A DNA stretch of 64,000 nucleotides, from the NCBI GenBank assembly GCA_021777035.1, contig JAIQZR010000099.1, positions 1-64,000 of the forward strand, written 5' to 3'. The notes beneath the pieces were generated by a model. That model ran no database searches. It saw nothing but the letters and a program-made list of their open reading frames with translations, and was not told where the DNA came from. This DNA comes from Candidatus Scalindua sp. GTDB taxonomy: Bacteria; Planctomycetota; Brocadiia; Brocadiales; Scalinduaceae. Shown here in pieces: positions 57,964 through 64,000 of the stretch. Each line of letters starts with the position of its first letter. The stretch's first letter is position 1. The translations under genes and the position numbers were made by a program.

Positions 57964-59091
57964 ATGACAATCTTAATAATCCTTTTTCTTGCCACGTGTT
58001 TTCTCGCGTATTCAAACGGTGCTAATGATAATTTTAAAGGAGTTGCTACACTCTTTGGAAGCAAGACCACTAATTACAAAGGTGCAATCTGGTTAGCAAC
58101 GGTTACAACATTTGCAGGTTCGGTATGTTCAATATTTTTTGCTCAGATGATTGTAAAAACTTTTTCCGGAAAAGGTCTAGTCCCTGATGCTGTTTCAGCC
58201 TCTCCTGAATTTCTTACTGCAGTGGCGATTGGTTCTGCTATTACCGTTATCATTGCAACGTTTACGGGGTTCCCCATATCCACAACTCACAGTTTGACAG
58301 GCGCGCTTGTTGGCGCCGGTTTTATTGCGGTAGGTACTCAGGTTAATTTTGCTGTTTTAGGTCGGGCTTTTTTCTTTCCACTTTTAATTGCCCCTGTTAT
58401 TGCAGTCGCTTTTGGCAGTATCCTGTATACTATATTCAGAAATATGAGAATTCGTTCTGGAATAACCAAGGAGTGGTGTCTTTGTGTTGGCGGGAAGAAA
58501 ACATTGGTGCCATCTATGCAGTCGGCTGCTACTCTTATGGCACAATGCGGTAGCTCCATCGAAGCGACAATTGACAAACGGGAAAATTGTGTGGAAATAT
58601 ATAAAGGACATTTTCTGGGCATGAACTGCCAGAAACTATTAGACTATTTCCATTTCTGTTCTGCTGGTGTTGTGAGTTTTGCTCGCGGCCTGAATGATAC
58701 CCCAAAGATTGTAGCCCTTTTACTTTTAATCAAGGGATTATCCATACACTGGGGGATGGCCGCTGTGGCCGTTGGCATGGCAGTAGGAGGGCTTCTGAAT
58801 GCCAAAAAAGTGGCGGAAACAATGAGCAACAAAATTACAAAATTAAACCACGGTCAGGGCTTTACGGCAAATCTTGTTACCGGTTTACTCGTTATCTTTG
58901 CCAGCAGATTTGGGGTGCCTGTTTCTACGACACACGTATCGGTAGGGTCTATTTTTGGCATAGGCCTGGCATCAAAGCGTTTAAACACTGGCATTATGCA
59001 GGGAATAATACTATCATGGCTAGTCACTCTGCCAATTGCCGCCGCCTTTAGTGCTGGCACTTATTGGATACTAGTTCGGTTTGTACATTAA
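57964..59091 (+). CDS. Pit-family inorganic phosphate transporter
   Basis: This 375-residue membrane protein is of the PiT family, with the signature G-A-N-D (Y-S-N-G-A-N-D-N, about residues 17-24) near the N-terminus. The repeat-like R-G-L-N-D-T occurs later, with P-I-S-T-T-H-S and P-V-S-T-T-H-V inside the two homologous halves. It would move phosphate with H+ or Na+. About ten hydrophobic helices are visible. The central loop carries C-L-C-V-G-G-K-K. A GGAG site precedes the ATG. A PhoU-like gene lies 2 kb upstream in the same direction. Confidence 0.92.
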   Translation: MTILIILFLATCFLAYSNGANDNFKGVATLFGSKTTNYKGAIWLATVTTFAGSVCSIFFAQMIVKTFSGKGLVPDAVSASPEFLTAVAIGSAITVIIATFTGFPISTTHSLTGALVGAGFIAVGTQVNFAVLGRAFFFPLLIAPVIAVAFGSILYTIFRNMRIRSGITKEWCLCVGGKKTLVPSMQSAATLMAQCGSSIEATIDKRENCVEIYKGHFLGMNCQKLLDYFHFCSAGVVSFARGLNDTPKIVALLLLIKGLSIHWGMAAVAVGMAVGGLLNAKKVAETMSNKITKLNHGQGFTANLVTGLLVIFASRFGVPVSTTHVSVGSIFGIGLASKRLNTGIMQGIILSWLVTLPIAAAFSAGTYWILVRFVH

Positions 59092-59210
59092 TACATTTGA
59101 AAGAACATACAAGGCTTTTTGTAAGCGACCATTATGTAAAGTGATATACTCTGTCATTCCCGCAGTATGTTGAGCGGAATTCTAGCTCGTCTAATTTCTT
59201 GACACCCCAT

Positions 59211-59246
59211 TTTCCCGTCCGAACGGATTCATCCGGGCGGGCATAG
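59211..59246. repeat. GC-rich palindromic repeat
   Basis: CCCGTCCGAACGG, then ATTCATCCGGGCGGGC forms a foldback with a short loop. It shares CCCGTCCGAAC with neighbouring members. It is in the spacer before the CESA-type glycosyltransferase gene. Confidence 0.65.
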
Positions 59247-59307
59247 AAATGACAAAGCCACTCAATAATTGCTAAATTTAGGTTGAAAACAAGGTAAGTA
59301 ACAATTT

Positions 59308-60825
59308 ATGGATAAAATATTATTAATACTACTTCTTATTTTTTATTGCCCGGCAGCTTTATGGCTGTTTCTTTATGGCATGAACAACTATTACATGATT
59401 TATCTTTTTCTGAGGAAATTCAAAAAAGAGACTTCCGGAAATCAAAAGTTTCTGGAACAGTTCTGGTCAAATCACGGCAGAGATAATCTGCCAAAAGTCA
59501 CCACGCAATTACCCGTTTATAATGAAAGGCATGTAGTAGCACGTTTAATTAAGGCAGTAGTAAACATTGATTACCCGAAAGAGCTGCATGAAATACAGGT
59601 TCTGGACGATTCTAATGATGAGACAATGGAAATGGTTTTCGGACTGGTTAATCAATACCGTGATAAAGGGTTCAACATAAAGCATATTGTTAGGGAAAAC
59701 AGAGATGGGTTTAAGGCAGGAGCATTAAATCTTGGCATGGAAAAGGCGGCAGGTGAGTTTTTAGCAATCTTTGATGCCGATTTTGTACCTGATAAAAATT
59801 TTCTTTATGACACGATTCCATTCTTTTATGAAAAGCCAGAGGTCGCTATAGTCCAAACGCGATGGGGACACATAAATCGAAATTACTCTCTTCTCACGAT
59901 AGCACAGAGCATTGGTATGGACGGTCATTTTATTATCGAACAGGGTGCCAGAACCTGGAACGGATTGTATATGAATTTTAATGGAACTGCCGGGGTCTGG
60001 AGACGGGAGGCAATCATTGACTCAGGAGGATGGCATTTTGATACTCTGACTGAAGACCTGGATCTGTCATACAGGGCTCAATTAAAAGGGTGGAGGGCTA
60101 AATTTCTGTTCGATGTTGTTGCGCCGTCAGAATTGCCGGTTGATATTAATGCATACAAATCACAACAGCATAGATGGGCAAAGGGTTCAATACAGACAGC
60201 AAAAAAACTTTTACCTCAGGTATTCAAGACAAACGACAGCTTGATCAAGAAGGTAGAGGCCTTTGTTCACTTGAACCAGTATATGGTGCACCCAATGATG
60301 ATTATACTTGCCCTGTTGTCCTTTCCACTCATAGTCTTGTTAAAAGTACAGATAAGTAGTATGTCCGTCTCCTTAACAATGATAGTTATGATGGCGTTAA
60401 TATCTATGGGGGCATTTGCACCTACATTTCTTTATGTCATTTCTCAAAAAAAGGGTTATAAGGATTGGTGGAAAAGATGCTTGTTCATCCCTGCTCTAAT
60501 GGTTATAGGGTGTGGCATTGCCATTAATAACACAAAGGCGGTACTCGAAGCGCTGTTTAATATCAAGAGTGATTTTATCAGAACACCCAAGTATGGTGTG
60601 ATCAAGCGAGGCAGAAATATACTGGTAAAAAACTACTCATTGCCATTGCAAGTGTTCTTCATTAGCGAAATACTCTTAAGTGCCTATTGCTTTATAGGGT
60701 TTATGCAGTATACAAGTAATAAGAAATTTGTATTTGGACCTTTTCTACTGATATATGCAATCGGGTTTCTTTACGTCGGAGTGCTTTCGCTCCTTCAGAA
60801 GTTTACGGAGACAATAAAATGCTGA
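59308..60825 (+). CDS. Glycosyltransferase family 2, cellulose synthase-like
   Basis: This 505-residue processive glycosyltransferase has one N-terminal transmembrane helix. The GT-2 core contains D-D-S-N-D-E, D-A-D-F-V-P-D, T-E-D-L-D-L-S-Y-R-A and Q-Q-H-R-W (a QxxRW-type catalytic site). Several C-terminal helices form the export channel (about 340-500). It would polymerise and export a beta-linked polysaccharide. The next gene overlaps it by 7 nt (DUF3179), then another glycosyltransferase, suggesting a cell-envelope polysaccharide locus. Confidence 0.9.
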   Translation: MDKILLILLLIFYCPAALWLFLYGMNNYYMIYLFLRKFKKETSGNQKFLEQFWSNHGRDNLPKVTTQLPVYNERHVVARLIKAVVNIDYPKELHEIQVLDDSNDETMEMVFGLVNQYRDKGFNIKHIVRENRDGFKAGALNLGMEKAAGEFLAIFDADFVPDKNFLYDTIPFFYEKPEVAIVQTRWGHINRNYSLLTIAQSIGMDGHFIIEQGARTWNGLYMNFNGTAGVWRREAIIDSGGWHFDTLTEDLDLSYRAQLKGWRAKFLFDVVAPSELPVDINAYKSQQHRWAKGSIQTAKKLLPQVFKTNDSLIKKVEAFVHLNQYMVHPMMIILALLSFPLIVLLKVQISSMSVSLTMIVMMALISMGAFAPTFLYVISQKKGYKDWWKRCLFIPALMVIGCGIAINNTKAVLEALFNIKSDFIRTPKYGVIKRGRNILVKNYSLPLQVFFISEILLSAYCFIGFMQYTSNKKFVFGPFLLIYAIGFLYVGVLSLLQKFTETIKC

Positions 60826-60831
60826 TTAAAG

Positions 60832-60963
60832 AAATATGGGGACACATCCAGTTTACCTACTATCTCCTTATTTCCAAAACTTCGTTTAGTAGTTATTTAT
60901 GCAAGAGAAACATTGCTAAGCATCTGCGTTTTGTGAAGATAAATGGGATGTGTCCCCATATTT
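60832..60963. repeat. 132-bp element with 18-bp terminal inverted repeats
   Basis: AAATATGGGGACACATCC (60832-60849) is a perfect complement of GGATGTGTCCCCATATTT (60946-60963). It lies at the 5' end of the DUF3179 gene. It has the look of a MITE or REP-type element. No coding capacity of its own is seen. Confidence 0.85.
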
Positions 60964-61967
60964 TAATTGTGTTGTCCGTATTAGTCACCAGTATCAATTT
61001 GTGCTGGGCAGGCACTGATATTTTACAAAAAAGAGGTGAGATACAGTACGTACTTCCCCGTGATGCGATACCTTCTATAAAGGCCCCCGAGTTTATTCCT
61101 GCAGATAAAGCCGGACTTGATGACAATGAACCTGTTGTTGGTATCACGATTAATGGTGAGAGCCATGCTTATTCGGTATATCTCCTTAACCATCATGAAA
61201 TTGTAAATGATAGAATTGGGAACATGGCTTTTGCCGTTGCCTGGTGTCCGCTTGCAAATCTTGCCGCTGTATATAACCGAGAAATTAATGGGCAAGAATA
61301 TACTTTTGGGGTTTCCGGCAAATTGCTCAAAAATGCACTGGTCATGTTTGATTACGAAACGGAATCACTCTGGCCAATCGTTTACGGTAAGGCAATAGAT
61401 GGTGAGTTGACAGGAAGAGCGTTGAAGAATATCCCTGGATGCCAAAAGGTATCGTGGGGAGCGTGGAAAAAATTGCACCCGGATACTCTTGTATTATCTT
61501 ATCACGGTTCAAGGACGATTGGATATGATGTTTACGGAAACTATCATAAGAGTGAAGAGACCGGTATTTATCCTGCCAGAAACACAGATGCAAGACTAGC
61601 TACTAAGACAAACATTATTGGGATAGAAGTAAATAATAAACAGAAAGCCTATCCATTTTATCTATTTAACAAAACGGCAATAATAATTGATAAGTTTCAA
61701 GGTATCAATCTGCTGGTATATAGAAATAACGATACCGGCATTATTAAGGTATATGATAGACAGATTGAGGGAGTGGTGATTGATTTTAGGGAAAATAGGA
61801 GTGATACAACAGACAGCACAACAAATACCACCTGGGATCTGGAAAACGGAATTGGCACAAAAGGAAGCAAGAAGGGTAAAGCACTCCATCCCGTACACTT
61901 TCTGACTGCTTACTGGTTTGTCTGGTCAGACTACTATCCTGGAACAGAAGTATTTGATATTGAGTAA
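60948..61967 (+). CDS. DUF3179 domain secreted protein
   Basis: This 339-residue protein is typical of DUF3179, with W-C-P-L-A-N-L-A-A-V-Y and V-S-W-G-A-W near the middle and H-P-V-H-F-L-T-A-Y-W-F-V-W near the end. The start at 60948 gives M-C-P-H-I-L-I-V-L-S-V-L-V-T-S, a clean signal peptide, although the codons lie within the right arm of an inverted-repeat element. An alternative start at 60819 (382 residues) overlaps the preceding gene and encodes the whole element in frame. I prefer 60948. The function is unknown. DUF3179 proteins are exported and often linked to envelope or polysaccharide genes. Confidence 0.8.
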   Translation: MCPHILIVLSVLVTSINLCWAGTDILQKRGEIQYVLPRDAIPSIKAPEFIPADKAGLDDNEPVVGITINGESHAYSVYLLNHHEIVNDRIGNMAFAVAWCPLANLAAVYNREINGQEYTFGVSGKLLKNALVMFDYETESLWPIVYGKAIDGELTGRALKNIPGCQKVSWGAWKKLHPDTLVLSYHGSRTIGYDVYGNYHKSEETGIYPARNTDARLATKTNIIGIEVNNKQKAYPFYLFNKTAIIIDKFQGINLLVYRNNDTGIIKVYDRQIEGVVIDFRENRSDTTDSTTNTTWDLENGIGTKGSKKGKALHPVHFLTAYWFVWSDYYPGTEVFDIE

Positions 61968-62052
61968 TTTACTGAGAAGTCAAGCAATACCTTCGGAGAA
62001 TTTTTTTGCCACTAAGACACAAAATCACAAAGAAAACCTTAGTGCCTTCGCT

Positions 62053-62107
62053 GGTTCAGGCTTGCAGCCTGAATCTAAATGTTTAGGTTCAATCAACATG
62101 ATTGAAC
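62053..62107. repeat. TTGATTGAACCTAAAC repeat, inverted copy
   Basis: It is the reverse-complement match of the repeat at 52280-52335. The GGTTCAGGCTTGCAGCCTGA palindrome lies inside. It is in the region between DUF3179 and the last glycosyltransferase. Confidence 0.7.
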
Positions 62108-62183
62108 CCGCCAAGGAGATAATGTCACACTGAGCACTCGCATGCTCAGTGTAAACTCAGTCGAAGTGTTATCCGCATTAAAA

Positions 62184-63662
62184 ATGAACAGAAAATTAAG
62201 GACTATTATAATAACAGGATTCGTTATTGAAATCCTTTGCATTGCAATTGCTTACAATGGGGATATAAAAAAGAATATTCCCTGTTTTGCTATCTTCTAT
62301 ATCTCCTCCTTTATCGCATACATCTTTGCTGTATTTTATATCTCAAAAAATGAAGGGACTATTGAACAGGATAATAAGAGTTCGGCAACGATTCTCTGGG
62401 CAATTATCATTTTTGCACTGATATTTCGACTAACACTTTTACCGGCGACCCCTTCAGACGACATATATCGTTACTTATGGGAAGGGAAATTACAACTGAA
62501 CGGAATAAACCCTTACTCTTACCCACCGGAATCTTCCAATTTGAAACATCTCAGGGATAGTTTCTTTTCCGGTATTAATCATAAGCATCTGCCTACTATT
62601 TATCCTCCGCTTACGCTTATGATGTTTACAATAGCCGATTATGTTTCACATACAATAATATCAATGAAGTCTGTTTTCCTGATTTTTGATGTATTGTCCA
62701 TTTTTCTGTTATTGAGATTTTTAAAAGTAATGGGAAAAGACCCACAAAATGTGTTGACGTACGCGTGGAGCCCATTAATCCTTATCAGTTTTGCTGCAAG
62801 AGGCCATTGTGATTCCCTTCAGATATTCCTTGTTATACTTGCGTTGTATCTCTGCGCAGTGAAAAAAACATTGAGAACGGTAGTTTCTATTGGCCTGGCG
62901 GTAATGTCTAAATTTGTATTCATCATTATTGCACCTTTTCTGGTTCAGGACAAAAAACTTAAATCTGCGGTAGCACTGTTTGCTGTTATTACCATTTTGT
63001 ATTTACCATATGTGGGTGCCGGTAGAGGGTTGTTTTCAACCCTATTCCATTTTGGGACTCAGTATCATTTTAATGATTCCGCTCATTTTCTGATTTTCTG
63101 TTTATGTATTGGCTCTCCTCTGGCATCCAAAATAGTAACGGGACTGATCTTCGGATCGGTACTTCTGTTTTTATACAAAAAATATTTAAGTGCATGTATT
63201 ACAGATAGCAATGAAAATCCCACTCTCCTCAACTTCTCTGCTCGTCCCCGCCAGAACAACCTTGTCGGGCTGCCAAACGGCTTGGCCGGGCGGGAAAAGG
63301 AAGGCGAAAAAAGAGGGAATATAGAGGAGAATAATTCTGTCTTAAATTATGCCTTTATGGCTATTGGGGCTTTTTTAATACTGACCCCAACATTACATCC
63401 ATGGTATCTGACATGGATCATCCCCTTTCTCTGTTTTAATAAAAACCGGGCGTGGCTTCTTCTGACCGGAACGGTAATTTGTTATTATTTCATGAACCAT
63501 GAATTTTTTTCTAAAATGATATGGTATAACGACGAATGGGTATGGAAGGAAGTGCACTGGCTTAAGCTGCCGGAATATCTCCCTTTTTATAGCCTGCTAA
63601 TTTATGGGTGGTTAAGGACCTGTCTTGCCACTAAGGCGCAAAGACACGAAGAAAAAGCATGA
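62184..63662 (+). CDS. Multi-spanning GT-C-like glycosyltransferase
   Basis: This polytopic membrane protein (492 residues from ATG 62184, 506 from an upstream in-frame ATG at 62142) has 10 or more hydrophobic helices. The catalytic-like acidic motif S-D-D-I-Y-R-Y-L-W-E-G is about 90 residues in, with L-N-G-I-N-P-Y-S-Y-P-P after it. This is the typical GT-C/mannosyltransferase (GT87-like) arrangement with a DD loop after the first helices. It uses lipid-linked sugars. Two dispersed repeats are inside it: a GC-rich palindrome at 63240-63298, in frame, and the C-terminal C-L-A-T-K-A-Q-R-H-E-E-K-A from a CACTAAGGCGCAAAGACAC repeat. Confidence 0.82.
   Translation: MNRKLRTIIITGFVIEILCIAIAYNGDIKKNIPCFAIFYISSFIAYIFAVFYISKNEGTIEQDNKSSATILWAIIIFALIFRLTLLPATPSDDIYRYLWEGKLQLNGINPYSYPPESSNLKHLRDSFFSGINHKHLPTIYPPLTLMMFTIADYVSHTIISMKSVFLIFDVLSIFLLLRFLKVMGKDPQNVLTYAWSPLILISFAARGHCDSLQIFLVILALYLCAVKKTLRTVVSIGLAVMSKFVFIIIAPFLVQDKKLKSAVALFAVITILYLPYVGAGRGLFSTLFHFGTQYHFNDSAHFLIFCLCIGSPLASKIVTGLIFGSVLLFLYKKYLSACITDSNENPTLLNFSARPRQNNLVGLPNGLAGREKEGEKRGNIEENNSVLNYAFMAIGAFLILTPTLHPWYLTWIIPFLCFNKNRAWLLLTGTVICYYFMNHEFFSKMIWYNDEWVWKEVHWLKLPEYLPFYSLLIYGWLRTCLATKAQRHEEKA
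63239..63298. repeat. GC-rich palindrome in frame inside the glycosyltransferase
   Basis: CTCGTCCCCGCCAGAACAAC is followed by CTTGTCGGGCTGCC and GGCTTGGCCGGGCGGGAAA. It encodes R-P-R-Q-N-N-L-V-G-L-P-N-G-L-A-G-R, hydrophilic and in frame, in a loop of the protein. GC content is far above the surroundings. Confidence 0.7.
63627..63660. repeat. ACTAAGGCGCAAAGACACGAAG dispersed repeat at a gene end
   Basis: CCACTAAGGCGCAAAGACAC and GAAGAAAAA encode the last codons of the glycosyltransferase before TGA. Related copies are at 62009-62035 and 63789-63812 (reverse), with fragments near 25985, 27061, 27271 and 44435. Confidence 0.7.
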
Positions 63663-63860
63663 AATATAGTAATGTTTAATCGAGAGAATTTGTCATCAAC
63701 AATAATCACCTTTTCTATCATGTGAACATGCAGAGAGGAAAGGATGATGGAATACAACGAATCTGTTTATTTAAAATAAGTATTAACTTAGTGTCTTTCT
63801 GCCTTAGTGGCTCAGTTTTTCTTTTTTTTACAAAATGTTTTATTGGAGGTAGAAGTCAAA

Positions 63861-64000
63861 ATGGAAATAAATGAAAAATCGGTATTTTATGTTCCGGATT
63901 ATTATCATATAGAACAAGACTCGCTTCATCTATTTTTAGACCCTGAAATGCCTAACTGGATTATTACTGATAAAAGAGGTGGGCAGATTATAGATGATAT
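63861..64000 (+). CDS. Start of a truncated protein, PqqD-like or radical SAM-associated
   Basis: The frame opens at ATG 63861 with GGAGG 9 nt upstream and runs off the window. The visible 46 residues start M-E-I-N-E-K-S-V-F-Y-V-P-D-Y-Y and include L-F-L-D-P-E-M-P-N-W-I-I-T-D-K-R-G. The D-P-E-x-x-x-W-I-I-T-x-x-R-G pattern resembles PqqD-like N-termini of radical SAM proteins. It is too short for a firm assignment. Confidence 0.6.
   Translation, partial: MEINEKSVFYVPDYYHIEQDSLHLFLDPEMPNWIITDKRGGQIIDD

Overview
The window is about 64 kb of AT-rich bacterial chromosome. It carries no rRNA. It has two complete tRNA genes and one half-tRNA remnant, and most coding is compact with intergenic regions rich in repeats. 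A large outer-membrane-type protein, many Sec-type signal peptides and several exported thiol oxidoreductases indicate a Gram-negative (diderm) organism. The mix of pyrB-pyrI, archaeal-type phosphoglycerate mutase, DUF1566 and DUF3179 proteins, c-di-GMP enzymes and many dispersed palindromes resembles uncultured anammox-type planctomycetes (Scalindua-like). That placement is a low-confidence impression, not something the sequence proves.

Positions 1-14.2 kb form a defence island. On the + strand lies the end of dndC, then dndD, dndE and a dndA-type cysteine desulfurase. Together these are a DNA phosphorothioation cassette in the order C-D-E-A. Converging on it is a tight six-gene minus-strand operon. 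In transcription order it encodes a 789-aa protein combining RNA-polymerase alpha-CTD-like and sigma region-4-like domains, a phospholipase D/superfamily 2 helicase, a 52-aa protein, a second DndD-like SMC ATPase, a 133-aa protein and a DUF262/DUF1524 GmrSD-type nuclease. None of these looks like the classical DndFGH restriction set. This operon is the best candidate for an under-described system. It may be related to the PT-coupled Pbe systems reported in archaea, but I cannot assign one-to-one correspondence from memory. A decayed HIT-family fragment and the 5' half of a tRNA-Arg(TCT) mark the right edge of the island.

Positions 14.5-32.2 kb carry an LsrF/DhnA-type aldolase and a triple-DUF1566 exported protein. 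They also hold a membrane-anchored six-repeat protein, a radical SAM/SPASM enzyme overlapping a WbsX-like glycan protein, and a run of secreted proteins of unknown function. One of those secreted proteins has a striking tandem-repeat N-terminus. An outer-membrane-type protein, a HigBA toxin-antitoxin pair and a VKOR-SurA-like-DsbA fusion close the region. It is full of dispersed short repeats.

Positions 32.9-48.7 kb are mostly housekeeping genes: truA, a CsaA/MetG-C-like tRNA-binding protein, rluB, thiC, a class I glutamine amidotransferase, miaB, apgM and pyrBI. Also here are a GGDEF-PilZ protein, tRNA-Leu and tRNA-Cys, and an SbcD-like/YhaN-like nuclease-ATPase pair.

Positions 48.9-64 kb contain cspA with a hairpin leader, a universal stress protein, an ECF sigma factor with a downstream anti-sigma factor, two TlpA-like thioredoxins, an HD-GYP protein, a PhoU-like protein and a Pit phosphate transporter. 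After these come a flavodoxin-like protein, a CESA-type glycosyltransferase, a DUF3179 protein and a multi-spanning GT-C-like glycosyltransferase. The window ends in a truncated PqqD-like/radical-SAM-type start. Several repeats have entered coding sequence here: an 18-bp terminal inverted repeat supplies a start region, and a GC-rich palindrome sits in frame inside a glycosyltransferase.
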